NCBI RefSeq assembly: GCF_003312425.1
Contig: NZ_QNUX01000005.1
Location: 186,001 to 250,000, forward strand
Reading direction: 5' to 3'
DNA from: Flavobacterium psychrolimnae
GTDB taxonomy: Bacteria; Bacteroidota; Bacteroidia; Flavobacteriales; Flavobacteriaceae
DNA: 64,000 bases
The notes beneath the pieces are model-generated. The model did no database searches. It had not been told where the DNA came from and saw nothing but the letters and a program-made list of their open reading frames with translations. Of the stretch, positions 46,132-55,667 are shown one piece after another (position 1 is the stretch's first letter; every line of letters begins with the position of its first letter). The position numbers and the translations under genes are program-made.

Positions 46132-49122
46132 ATGAAAAAAATCTTACTCCTACTCTTTTTCAGTTTTTTACTGCCAAAAACCTACGCACAGGAATACTTT
46201 CCGAATAACGAAAGTGTTCAAAACAAAAACATCAATTTTACCGCTTTTACCAATGCGAAAATTTATGTTACTCCCACACAAGTTATCGAAAAAGGTACTT
46301 TACTGATTCAAAACGGAAAAGTAATTGGCGTTGGAACTAACATTTCCATTCCAAAAAACTGTACAACAATCAATCTGGACGGAAGATCTATTTATCCCTC
46401 TTTTATTGATATTTACACGAGTTTTGGAATCGAAAAACCAAAAGGAACAACTGAAAGAAACCCTTTATATGATACAAAAAGATCCGGTTTTTATTGGAAT
46501 GAGAGCATTCGTTCAGAATTGAATGCCTACGAAGCATTTAAATACGACCAACCTAAAGCCGAAGAATTATTGAAAGCTGGATTTGGTGTTGTGGGAACTC
46601 ACATCCCGGACGGAATTGCCCGCGGATCAGGAACTTTAATCGCTTTGAATAACTTTGAAAAAAAGAATCAATTACTTTCTGATAAAGTGACCAATCATTT
46701 TGCTTTTACTAAAAGTGTAACCACAAATCAATCCTATCCAAGTTCATTAATGGGAATGATGGCATTATTACGCCAAATGTATTATGATTTAGACTGGTAC
46801 AAAAAAGGAAATTCAACAACCAAAGATTTGTCATTAGAAGCCATGGCAAATAATGAAAAGTTAGTTCAAATATTTGCTTCTGAAGACAAATTAAACAGTT
46901 TAAGAGCGTCCAAAATTGCGAAGGAATTTGGTTTAAATTACGTTTTAAAAGGAAACGGAAATGAATTTGAACGTATTGAGGAAATCAAAAAAACGAATTC
47001 GAAATTTATTATTCCAATTAATTTCCCTGAAGCCTATGATGTTTCTGATCCGAACCAAGCGAACCAAATGGAATTGAAAGATTTACGATTTTGGAACCAA
47101 GCGCCTACCAACCTTAAAGTTTTATCCGATAATGGAATTGTTTTCGCATTGACGACAGACAAATTAAAGAAGATGGAGGATTTCAGACCTAATCTTTTGA
47201 GAGCCATAAAATATGGTTTTGATAAAACCAAAGCATTAGAAGCATTGACTACAATTCCTGCTGCGCTTTTAGGAAAAAGCAACGAAATGGGAACTTTGAA
47301 AACAGGTAGTTTAGCCAACTTTGTGATTACATCCGGAGAAATTTTCGAAGAAAAAACAGTGCTGTATGAAAACTGGGTTCAAGGAAACAAATTTGTTGTC
47401 AACAACATTGCAACGAAGGACATCCGTGGAAATTATGATTTAACTATTAACGCTGAAAAATATAAATGGAAAATTGATGGGGAGATTACTGCACCAAAAT
47501 CAGAAATCACTACAGTAGATTCTAAAAAAATCAAGTCAAAACTGACGATGACCAATAATTGGATTTCTACGGTAATCAAACCTAATGATTCTACTAAAAC
47601 GAGCTTCACAAGATTAATTGGATACATCGAAGACACGCAAAATTTATCCGGTAAAGCAGTTTTATTCAATGGAAATGAAGTGAAATGGTCAGCGGTAAAA
47701 ACGGCTCCATTTGTAAAAGCGATTGATTCTTCTAAAATTGAAAAAAACAACATGATTATCCCAACAACATTTCCAAATGTTGCTTTTGGTAACCTGAAGA
47801 AACCTAGTGCAGAAACAATACTTTTTAAAAATGCTACCGTTTGGACCAATGAAAAAGACGGTATTTTAGGGGAAACAGACGTATTGGTGAAAAACGGAAA
47901 AATAGCTTCTGTTGGGAAAAATATTACTGATGCATCAGCAACAGTTGTTGATGCTAAAGGAAAACATTTGACCAGCGGAATTATTGATGAGCATTCACAC
48001 ATTGCCATTTCAAACGGTGTTAATGAAGGCGGACACAATTCCAGTGCCGAAGTAACGATACAAGATGTTGTGAATTCAGAAGACATTAACATCTATAGAG
48101 ATTTAGCTGGTGGAGTTACAACATCTCAATTATTGCATGGTTCAGCTAATCCTATTGGTGGACGTTCCGCAATTGTAAAATGGAAATGGGGAGCACCTGC
48201 AGAAGAAATGTTATATAAAAACCAACCCGGATTCATCAAATTCGCTTTAGGTGAAAATGTTAAACAATCTAATTGGGGTAACGTAAACCCTACTCGTTTT
48301 CCACAAACCAGAATGGGAGTAGAACAAGTTTTTACTGATTATTTCCAACGTGCAAAAGAATATGACTTAGCTTGGAAAGCATACAAAGCTAGTGGTAAAA
48401 AAGCAAAAGGAAATGCGCCAAGAGTCGACTTAGAGTTACAAACATTAGCCGAAATATTAAATAAAGAACGTTTCATTTCGTGCCATTCTTATGTTCAATC
48501 TGAAATTTTGATGTTAATGAATGTAGCTGAAAAATTTGATTTCAGAGTTAATACATACACTCATATTCTTGAAGGTTACAAAGTTGCCGATAAAATGAAA
48601 GAACATGGCGTAGGAGCTTCTACTTTCTCAGATTGGTGGGCTTATAAATTTGAAGTGAATGATGCCATTCCTTTCAACGGACCAATTATGCACAATGCCG
48701 GAATTGTAGTTGCCTACAACTCTGATGATGCTGAAATGTCCCGAAGATTGAATCAAGAAGCAGCAAAAGCAGTAAAATACGGTAATGTTTCAGAAGAAGA
48801 TGCATGGAAATTTGTGACATTGAATCCTGCTAAATTATTGCATATAGATGATAAAGTAGGAAGTATCAAAGTGGGCAAAGATGCGGACATTGTGCTATGG
48901 AATGCCAATCCATTATCTATTTATGCCAAAGCTGAAAAAACCTTAATTGAAGGTGTTGTGTATTACGATGCGAAAAAAGATGAAGCACAAAGAGTAGCAA
49001 TTGCTAAAGAAAGAAGCGAGCTTATAGGTCAGTTATTACAAGAAAAAAATAAAGGGATGACTACGCAGGAGCCTAAAAAGAAAGAAAAGACAGAATATCA
49101 CTGTGATTCTATGGAAGAATAA
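46132..49122 (+). CDS. secreted tandem amidohydrolase-fold protein
   Basis: A 996-residue exported protein (signal MKKILLLLFFSFLLPKTYAQ) built from two amidohydrolase-like halves. In the first half the strand that should carry the HxH metal motif reads SIYPSFIDIYTSFGI, with no histidines, so this half is probably inactive. The second half has GIIDEHSHIAIS with H621 and H623, SCHSYVQSE and YTHILEGYK further on, and the Asp candidate in AYNSDDAEMSRR, and so looks catalytic. It resembles imidazolonepropionase-type enzymes. A second, shorter amidohydrolase gene follows after 72 bases. Confidence 0.87.
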   Translation: MKKILLLLFFSFLLPKTYAQEYFPNNESVQNKNINFTAFTNAKIYVTPTQVIEKGTLLIQNGKVIGVGTNISIPKNCTTINLDGRSIYPSFIDIYTSFGIEKPKGTTERNPLYDTKRSGFYWNESIRSELNAYEAFKYDQPKAEELLKAGFGVVGTHIPDGIARGSGTLIALNNFEKKNQLLSDKVTNHFAFTKSVTTNQSYPSSLMGMMALLRQMYYDLDWYKKGNSTTKDLSLEAMANNEKLVQIFASEDKLNSLRASKIAKEFGLNYVLKGNGNEFERIEEIKKTNSKFIIPINFPEAYDVSDPNQANQMELKDLRFWNQAPTNLKVLSDNGIVFALTTDKLKKMEDFRPNLLRAIKYGFDKTKALEALTTIPAALLGKSNEMGTLKTGSLANFVITSGEIFEEKTVLYENWVQGNKFVVNNIATKDIRGNYDLTINAEKYKWKIDGEITAPKSEITTVDSKKIKSKLTMTNNWISTVIKPNDSTKTSFTRLIGYIEDTQNLSGKAVLFNGNEVKWSAVKTAPFVKAIDSSKIEKNNMIIPTTFPNVAFGNLKKPSAETILFKNATVWTNEKDGILGETDVLVKNGKIASVGKNITDASATVVDAKGKHLTSGIIDEHSHIAISNGVNEGGHNSSAEVTIQDVVNSEDINIYRDLAGGVTTSQLLHGSANPIGGRSAIVKWKWGAPAEEMLYKNQPGFIKFALGENVKQSNWGNVNPTRFPQTRMGVEQVFTDYFQRAKEYDLAWKAYKASGKKAKGNAPRVDLELQTLAEILNKERFISCHSYVQSEILMLMNVAEKFDFRVNTYTHILEGYKVADKMKEHGVGASTFSDWWAYKFEVNDAIPFNGPIMHNAGIVVAYNSDDAEMSRRLNQEAAKAVKYGNVSEEDAWKFVTLNPAKLLHIDDKVGSIKVGKDADIVLWNANPLSIYAKAEKTLIEGVVYYDAKKDEAQRVAIAKERSELIGQLLQEKNKGMTTQEPKKKEKTEYHCDSMEE

Positions 49123-49194
49123 CGGAATAATTTGAATTTCAAAAAACCCGAGCTTTTATAAAAAAGCAAAGCAATTTTAAAAAAACATACAAAT

Positions 49195-50502
49195 ATGATT
49201 AGTAAAAAAATATATCTTTTAGTGTTGGTCTGTAGCATCTCAATACTTGCAAAAGCACAACAAACACCAGCCGCTAAGCAATCAAAATCTGTTTTGATTC
49301 TTAATGCAACAGCACATTTGGGTAACGGTGAAATAATTGAAAACAGCGCCATAGGATTTGTGGACGGAAAAATCACTTTGGTTGCAGATGCCAGAATAAT
49401 CCGATTAGCCGCAGGAGCATACGATGTGACAATTGATGCCAGTGGAAAACATGTGTATCCGGGATTTATTGCTCCAAATTCCACCTTGGGACTTGTTGAA
49501 ATTGATGCCGTAAAATCCTCTGACGATGAAGATGAAATTGGAGCCATGAATCCAAATGTAAGAAGTATTATAGCGTACACTGCCGATTCTAAAGTAATAG
49601 AAACCGTAAGACCAAACGGTATTTTAATGGCTCAAATAACACCTCGTGGCGGAACAATCTCTGGTTCTTCGTCAATTGTTCAACTGGATGCTTGGCATTG
49701 GAAAGATGCAATTATAAAAGAAAATGACGGAATTCATATAAATTTTCCCACTACTTTTAGAAGAGGTGGATCACGATTTGAACCTGGAAATATTGAAGCC
49801 AATAAAGATTATTCGAAACAAATTTTAGAATTATCTGGATTTTTATCTAATGCAAAAGCCTATTTAGGCGATAATTCGAAAGAAAGAAATTTAGTTTTAG
49901 AATCTACAAAAGGTTTGTATGACGGAAGTCAAACGCTGTTTGTTCATGCCAATGAGGAAAAACAAATTATAGATGCGGTACAATTTGCCAAAGAAAACGG
50001 TATTAAAAAAATGGTCATTGTTGGTGGATATGAAGCTTATAAAGCTGCTGAATTATTACAAAAAAACAATATTGGCGTTTTGCTAAGAAGAGTTCATGAT
50101 ATGCCAGAAAATGATGATCATGATATTGATTTGCCATACAAAGCAGCTAAATTATTAACCGATAAAGGTGTTCTAGTAGGTTTAGAAAATAGCGGTGCCC
50201 ATGAAAGAATGAATACCAGAAATTTACCATTTCTAGCAGGAACATGTGCTGCTTACGGAATGGACAAAGAAAAAGCGTTGCAACTAATTACATCTAATAC
50301 TGCTAAAATATTAGGAATTGATGCGCAATGTGGTACCTTAGAGCAAGGAAAAGATGCTACATTATTCATTTCCGAAGGTGATGCTTTAGATATGAGAACC
50401 AATAAATTGACTAATGCCTTTATACAAGGCAGGATGATAAGTTTGGAAACACATCAAACTAAGCTGAACGACAGATATAAAACAAAATACAATCAAAAAT
50501 AA
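49195..50502 (+). CDS. secreted amidohydrolase-like protein without metal motif
   Basis: A 435-residue exported protein (signal MISKKIYLLVLVCSISILAKAQ). The fold is that of the amidohydrolase family (SVLILNATAHLGNGEIIENS at the start, CGTLEQGKDATLFI at the end). The HxH position reads YPGFIAPNSTLGL, and few conserved histidines remain beyond FVHANEEKQ, so a normal two-metal centre is unlikely. It forms an operon with the larger tandem amidohydrolase and may be a non-catalytic partner of it (inference). The PH-domain gene starts 9 bases later. Confidence 0.85.
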   Translation: MISKKIYLLVLVCSISILAKAQQTPAAKQSKSVLILNATAHLGNGEIIENSAIGFVDGKITLVADARIIRLAAGAYDVTIDASGKHVYPGFIAPNSTLGLVEIDAVKSSDDEDEIGAMNPNVRSIIAYTADSKVIETVRPNGILMAQITPRGGTISGSSSIVQLDAWHWKDAIIKENDGIHINFPTTFRRGGSRFEPGNIEANKDYSKQILELSGFLSNAKAYLGDNSKERNLVLESTKGLYDGSQTLFVHANEEKQIIDAVQFAKENGIKKMVIVGGYEAYKAAELLQKNNIGVLLRRVHDMPENDDHDIDLPYKAAKLLTDKGVLVGLENSGAHERMNTRNLPFLAGTCAAYGMDKEKALQLITSNTAKILGIDAQCGTLEQGKDATLFISEGDALDMRTNKLTNAFIQGRMISLETHQTKLNDRYKTKYNQK

Positions 50503-50511
50503 ATTAATATA

Positions 50512-50889
50512 ATGGGACTATTTAACGCCATTTTAGGCAATGCATCTGAAGTTAACATTGAAAATGTTTCGAATGAATTTGAGCCAATCTTAATTGATGG
50601 AGAAAAAATTGAAAAAGCGTATAAGCTTATTCGGGATATGTTTATTTTCACCAATAAAAGACTGATTTTAGTCGAAAAACAATTGGTTGGAAGTAAAGTT
50701 GATTATATGTCGATTCCATATTCCAGCATTAAGAAATTCTCTAAAGAAAGTGCGGGAATATTAGATTTGGATGCCGAATTAAAAATTTGGTTAAACCACG
50801 ATAATAATCCAATTGTAAAACAATTTGGTAAAGGCGGAAACAACATCAATGAGGTTTATAAAATTTTAAGCATGCACACGCTAAAATAA
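50512..50889 (+). CDS. bacterial PH-domain protein
   Basis: A 125-residue cytoplasmic protein of the bacterial pleckstrin-homology family. The core DMFIFTNKRLILVEKQLVGSKVDYMSIPYSSIKKFS is the typical strand pattern, and the final helix is INEVYKILSMH. The role is unknown. It follows the amidohydrolase gene by 9 bases and a strong terminator ends the unit. Confidence 0.87.
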   Translation: MGLFNAILGNASEVNIENVSNEFEPILIDGEKIEKAYKLIRDMFIFTNKRLILVEKQLVGSKVDYMSIPYSSIKKFSKESAGILDLDAELKIWLNHDNNPIVKQFGKGGNNINEVYKILSMHTLK

Positions 50890-50907
50890 ACACATCATTT
50901 ATAATTT

Positions 50908-50947
50908 AAAGGCACTAATTGCAATCCATGCAAGTAGTGCCTTTTTT
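50908..50947 (+). terminator. terminator after the PH-domain gene
   Basis: AAAGGCACTA (50908-50917) pairs with TAGTGCCTTT (50935-50944), with an additional TTGC/GCAA pair inside and a T-run. The remaining 270 bases to the ammonium transporter gene hold no gene and no clear promoter box. Confidence 0.9.
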
Positions 50948-51217
50948 AGTTTAATCTCTTTTGTCATTACAAAAGACGGCGACAAATCAGAAAAGGATTC
51001 TTAAATCATCGGACAATAGGCGGTTTTAGATATCAAAACATAATATTCCTTTAACCTAACTTTAACAAATTATAAATTTTAACTTCATATTATATTATAC
51101 CCACAATAAAAAGGGGTACACATTGTTTAAATCGTAAAAATAAAACATTCAATTACTTTTATAAAGGGGGCTGTTAAGGTTTTTTATATTTTTATCGAAA
51201 TTTAAAACTAAAAAACA

Positions 51218-52534
51218 ATGAGAAAAATTATTTTAAGTGTGATATTAATCACAATCTTGGTATTTACCCTTTTTTCAAATTATTTTCTAACAGATAGCCC
51301 TGCTCCTGCTGAAGCTGTAAAATTTGACACTGGCGATACCGCTTGGATGATTGTTGCTACAGCACTTGTATTAATCATGACTCCTGGTTTAGGTTTCTTT
51401 TATGGTGGTATGGTAGGTAAAAAAAATGTCATCAGTACCATGCTTCAAAGTTTTATGGCCATGATAATTGTAACCGTTTTATGGGTTGTTATTGCTTTTG
51501 GATTATCATTTGGACCAACAATTGGAGGAGTTATAGGAAATCCTATCCCGAATTTATTTTTTCAAGGTGTAGGTACAAATACAGCATGGAGTCTTGCTCC
51601 TACAATCCCTTTTATGTTATTTGCTTTGTTTCAAGCAAAATTCGCTATAATTACCCCAGCTTTAATTACGGGTGCTTTTGCTGAAAGAATTCGTTTTTGG
51701 GCTTACTTGCTATTTATGGTTTTATTTATATTACTTATTTATACACCATTAGCGCACATGACTTGGCACCCAGATGGTATTTTCTTTAAAATGGGAGTAT
51801 TAGATTTCGCCGGTGGAACTGTAGTTCACATGAGCGCTGGATGGGCTGCATTAGCAGGAGCTATTTTCTTAGGAAAAAGAAAAGCACAAAAACCTAATCC
51901 TGCCCGTATCACTTATGTATTATTAGGAACTGGATTATTATGGTTTGGATGGTTTGGTTTCAATGCGGGATCGGCTTTAGGTTCTAACGGTTTAGCGGTT
52001 CAAGCGCTTGGAACTACAACTGTTGCAGCCGCCGCAGCTGGAATGGCTTGGGTATTTCTTGACAAAATTCTTGGTCACAAACTTTCTGCAATGGGAGCTT
52101 GTATCGGTGTAGTTGTAGGTTTAGTGGCTATTACTCCTGCTGCAGGATTTGTGAGTATTCCACACGGAATGTTCATAGGAGCTTTTGCTAGTATCGTTAG
52201 TAATTTAGTAGTTAGAAGTTTCCACAAAGGAAAAATTGATGATGCTTTAGACGTATTTGCTTGTCATGGTGTAGGCGGAATGGTTGGAATGCTTTTAACT
52301 GGAGTTTTTGCTTCAAAATCAATTAACTCCGTTGTTGGTGATAATCAAGGTCTAATTTTTGGAGACGCTACATTATTTATCAATCAATTAACTGCTTTAG
52401 TAGTTGTTTCCATATTTGCTTTTGTAGGTTCCTATTTCCTTTTCTTTATCGTAAATAAAATTACTCCACTTCGTGTAAGTGAAGAAAAAGAAGAATTAGG
52501 TTTAGATATTTCTCAACATGGTGAATTTTTGTAA
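51218..52534 (+). CDS. amt: ammonium transporter (Amt family)
   Basis: A 438-residue inner-membrane channel-like transporter for ammonium. The N-terminal hydrophobic segment MRKIILSVILITILVFTLFS is a signal peptide or extra helix; eleven further helices follow. The pore twin histidines are H180 (PLAHMTW) and H350 (FACHGVGGMVG). The family segments LGFFYGGMVGKKN and GWFGFNAGSALGSNG are intact. No PII (glnK) gene is adjacent, unlike in many bacteria. Confidence 0.95.
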   Translation: MRKIILSVILITILVFTLFSNYFLTDSPAPAEAVKFDTGDTAWMIVATALVLIMTPGLGFFYGGMVGKKNVISTMLQSFMAMIIVTVLWVVIAFGLSFGPTIGGVIGNPIPNLFFQGVGTNTAWSLAPTIPFMLFALFQAKFAIITPALITGAFAERIRFWAYLLFMVLFILLIYTPLAHMTWHPDGIFFKMGVLDFAGGTVVHMSAGWAALAGAIFLGKRKAQKPNPARITYVLLGTGLLWFGWFGFNAGSALGSNGLAVQALGTTTVAAAAAGMAWVFLDKILGHKLSAMGACIGVVVGLVAITPAAGFVSIPHGMFIGAFASIVSNLVVRSFHKGKIDDALDVFACHGVGGMVGMLLTGVFASKSINSVVGDNQGLIFGDATLFINQLTALVVVSIFAFVGSYFLFFIVNKITPLRVSEEKEELGLDISQHGEFL

Positions 52535-52552
52535 ATCATCTTAAGATAAATT

Positions 52553-52580
52553 AACTCTCTGAATTCAGAGAGTTTTTTTT
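52553..52580 (+). terminator. terminator after the ammonium transporter gene
   Basis: AACTCTCTGAA (52553-52563) is followed directly by its complement (52564-52574) and a long T-run. Confidence 0.92.
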
Positions 52581-52694
52581 TGCTCTAAAGTCATTTAAAG
52601 AAGGATGATTTTTGCAGTCTGTCCAATTATCTTTAGACAAGAAATAACATCTTTAAGAAATTTTTTTTGCCAGACTAATTTTAGTGAATATCAT

Positions 52695-52746
52695 TTAAAA
52701 AGAAAATCCCAATCTTCAAAAAAGATTGGGATTTTCTTTTTAAATA
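52695..52746 (-). terminator. terminator of the CocE-type hydrolase gene
   Basis: AAAAAGAAAATCCCAATCTT (about 52697-52716) pairs along its whole length with the sequence to about 52742, with A/T runs on both sides. It lies 34 bases after the minus-strand gene's stop codon. Confidence 0.88.
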
Positions 52747-52779
52747 TAATTGAATGCTTTTTCTAAGTAAACGGATTAT

Positions 52780-54627
52780 CTATTTTAAGACAGTAAACTC
52801 AATTTTTGAATCATTATAAATTCTATGAGTTTGCTTTTGAAAATCTTCTGGTTTAGCATAAAAGATATTATCGACAAATGTTTGTGGATTCAAATCAATA
52901 AACGGAAACCACGTACTTTGAACCTGAATCTGTATTTTATGTCCTTTTTTAAAGGTATGAAAAACATCTTGCAACTTAATATTCACTGGCGTTTTCTCAT
53001 TAGCTACAAATGCTTCAGGTTTTGAAAAACTGTTTCTGAAACGTCCTCTCATAACCTCACTGCGCACCATCATATGATAATTACTCATCTTCAAATAAGG
53101 AGCAACATCTTTAGTCTCTGGCTCGTCATTTGGGAAAACATCAACCACTTTTACAATCCAGTCCGCATCTGTTCCTGTAGTAGAGACTTGTAATTTAGCC
53201 AATATATCTCCTGCTAATGTGGTATCATCACTCAATACTTCTGTTTCAAAAACTATCACATCTGGACGTCTCGCAGCAAAACGCTGATCATCCGTCATAT
53301 ATTTCCTTGGTGTAAGACCAGCTTGTTTGATATCTTCAGAATAAGGAACCGGTTTTTTTGGGTCACTGATGAATTCTTCAAAAGAAATATTTCTCTTCGC
53401 CATTTTTGTCAATTGACTTCCTTGCAAAAAGAAATCTTGTTTTTCAGTATTTTGAGGAGGCCAAGTTTCATAGGTCTTCCACTCTTTTCTACCAGTATCA
53501 AAAACATAGGCTTCTGGTAATTTATTTTCACCTTTACCATTATTCTTTAAGAAATGACGGAAGAAATTAGCTTCTATGTTTTTTTGATAATAACCTGAAA
53601 TACTATCTCCAAAATTAATATTACCAATCACTTGTTTTGCTGAATTTCTAGCCCAATCACCATGACTCCAAGGTCCCATAACGATTGTATTATAATTTTT
53701 GCTGCTTTTTTCTATTGTACTGTACGTATTCAAAGGACCATATAAATCTTCGGCATCAAACCAACCTCCAACGGTCATTACCGCTGGTTTAATATTTTTT
53801 AAATGTTGTAAAATACCACGTTTTTGCCAAAAATCATCATAACTGGAATGATCTTTCAGCTGTTGCCAAAACTCATTGTCTTTACCATAATATTTATCTA
53901 GATTCGATAATGGTCCTGCATCCAAGAAAAACTGATAATCATCATTTGATCCTGTATTCGTGAATTTATACCAAGGTTCCGTAGTACGTTTTGTTTTTTG
54001 AGGACCAAATAATGGCGTCACTTTCCAATAGCTCAACAAATAGGCTCCATTATGATGAAAATCATCAAAAAAGAAATCAGCAATACACGCTTGAGGTGAA
54101 ACCGCTTTCAAAGCTGGATGATTGCTCAACAAAGAATACGTAGCGTAAAATCCTGGATATGAAATTCCCCAAGTTCCAACATTTCCGTTGTTATTAGCCA
54201 CATTTTTGACCAACCAATCTATCGTATCATACGTATCCGAAGCTTCATCGGTATCTTTTTTACCTTTTTTATTTGGAATAAAACCGCGCATATTATCGTA
54301 TAATCCATCACTCATGAACCTTCCACGAACATCTTGATAGACTACGATATATCCTTCTTTCATCATCGTCTCGCTTGGAGAAATACTCCTTTTGAGCTGA
54401 CCTTCTCCATAAGGACCGGAATTATAAGGCGTTCTTTGCATTATAATCGGGTATTTTTTAGAAACGTCTTTGGGAGTGTAAATTGATGTAAATAATTCTG
54501 CACCATCGCGCATCTTTATATGCACTTCTTTTTTAGTGTAATTTTCCGAAACATAATTGGCTTTATTGTCTTGGGCAAATAATAATGCTCCAATAAAAAA
54601 AAGCGAAATACTGAGTAATTTTTTCAT
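52780..54627 (-). CDS. secreted CocE/NonD-family hydrolase (X-Pro dipeptidyl-peptidase type)
   Basis: A 615-residue exported serine hydrolase (signal MKKLLSISLFFIGALLFAQ). The alpha/beta-hydrolase nucleophile is S156 in GTWGISYPGFYATYS. The segment PAVMTVGGWFDAEDLYG carries the expected Asp, and VMGPWSHGDWA the His. The last 200 residues are the jelly-roll domain of the family. It may release dipeptides or hydrolyse esters in the periplasm. Single-gene unit with its own terminator. Confidence 0.92.
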   Translation of the reverse strand: MKKLLSISLFFIGALLFAQDNKANYVSENYTKKEVHIKMRDGAELFTSIYTPKDVSKKYPIIMQRTPYNSGPYGEGQLKRSISPSETMMKEGYIVVYQDVRGRFMSDGLYDNMRGFIPNKKGKKDTDEASDTYDTIDWLVKNVANNNGNVGTWGISYPGFYATYSLLSNHPALKAVSPQACIADFFFDDFHHNGAYLLSYWKVTPLFGPQKTKRTTEPWYKFTNTGSNDDYQFFLDAGPLSNLDKYYGKDNEFWQQLKDHSSYDDFWQKRGILQHLKNIKPAVMTVGGWFDAEDLYGPLNTYSTIEKSSKNYNTIVMGPWSHGDWARNSAKQVIGNINFGDSISGYYQKNIEANFFRHFLKNNGKGENKLPEAYVFDTGRKEWKTYETWPPQNTEKQDFFLQGSQLTKMAKRNISFEEFISDPKKPVPYSEDIKQAGLTPRKYMTDDQRFAARRPDVIVFETEVLSDDTTLAGDILAKLQVSTTGTDADWIVKVVDVFPNDEPETKDVAPYLKMSNYHMMVRSEVMRGRFRNSFSKPEAFVANEKTPVNIKLQDVFHTFKKGHKIQIQVQSTWFPFIDLNPQTFVDNIFYAKPEDFQKQTHRIYNDSKIEFTVLK

Positions 54628-55197
54628 GAATTTTTTAGTTAAAAATAGTTTTTAAAGGTAAAAAATCTCACTGAATATAATATCGTTATTTCAACTTTTT
54701 TAAAATTCACATATCGAGTTTAATGAGATGAAAAAGTAGAAATTTATGCTGTTTATACTTGCTCATTATTCAATGCTTTCACACCAATAATTTATTCATT
54801 TATGTATTCAAATTAGCAACTATTCCTGCCAGATAATCGTTTGTCTTTGCCTTGAATTATTTACAAAAAAAAACCACAAAAGGATCGTTTTTCCTTACAA
54901 AAAGTGCATTTTACCCATTTTAAGAGCTATTTTCAGATAATTTGCCTTATATTTGTAAAATACCAAATTATTGTTTTCGATTAATAAATTCTCTTTTTAC
55001 GAAGTTTTAATCCAAAATTTGATTCCTTTATTTCAGAAATTATTCTGAAAAAATCATCTTTTTTTTGCAGATTTCTGCATCTCTTGCCTTTTGGAAGAAT
55101 TCCATTTACAGGCTAATAAATAACCGAAAAAACAATACTATTTGATTAAATCAATAGCTTAATTATTGCTCATATTTAATAAAAAATTACTTTAAAA
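54628..55197. other. 570-base gene-free region upstream of the GNAT gene
   Basis: No reading frame of note is present. TATATTTG at 54948-54955 matches the -7 element on the plus strand and would start a transcript about 240 bases before the GNAT ATG. TTTCAGAA (55031-55038) and TTCTGAAA (55043-55050) form a perfect 8-bp stem with a four-base loop, followed by a T-rich stretch (55058-55066). A long regulated leader or a small RNA of about 100 bases is possible. Weak evidence. Confidence 0.4.
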
Positions 55198-55632
55198 ATG
55201 ATATTTAAACAAATTAATAACAGAACCGGAGAAGATAAAATCTATACCAATCAAATTATAGCACTATTCCTTCATACCCATTTAGAGCAGTACGGCGATA
55301 CCATTGAAGACATTCAAAAATGTATTGATTATGTTATGAATCCCAATAAAGGAGGAAATATTGTAGTGGGAATAGAGGATCAAAAAATTGTAGGCGTTGT
55401 TATTTTAAACAACACTGGAATGAAAGATTACATTCCAGAAAATATTTTGGTTTATATCGCTGTAGACAACAGCCAGCGTGGTAAAGGTTTTGGAAAACAA
55501 TTGATGCAAAGAGCCATATCCATTACCGAAGGCAATATTGCATTGCATGTTGAACCTCATAATCCTGCCAAAAAATTATACGAAAGTTTAGGTTTTACTT
55601 ATAAATACCTAGAAATGAGACTTACTAAATAG
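55198..55632 (+). CDS. GNAT-family N-acetyltransferase
   Basis: A 144-residue cytoplasmic acetyltransferase. The acetyl-CoA binding segment is VAVDNSQRGKGFGKQLMQRA (the R/Q-x-x-G-x-G/A motif), and the end LHVEPHNPAKKLYESLGFTYKYLEMRL is typical. The substrate is unknown. The racemase gene follows after 35 bases, so an amino acid or its product is a reasonable substrate (inference). Confidence 0.9.
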   Translation: MIFKQINNRTGEDKIYTNQIIALFLHTHLEQYGDTIEDIQKCIDYVMNPNKGGNIVVGIEDQKIVGVVILNNTGMKDYIPENILVYIAVDNSQRGKGFGKQLMQRAISITEGNIALHVEPHNPAKKLYESLGFTYKYLEMRLTK

Positions 55633-55667
55633 TTCCGTCTTAAACTACTTGTTTTAAATTATCAGAA

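Noticed and set aside
51108..51140. Possible sigma54 promoter before the ammonium transporter
   Set aside because: GGGGTACACATTGTTT has the wrong spacing between GG and the -12 dinucleotide.
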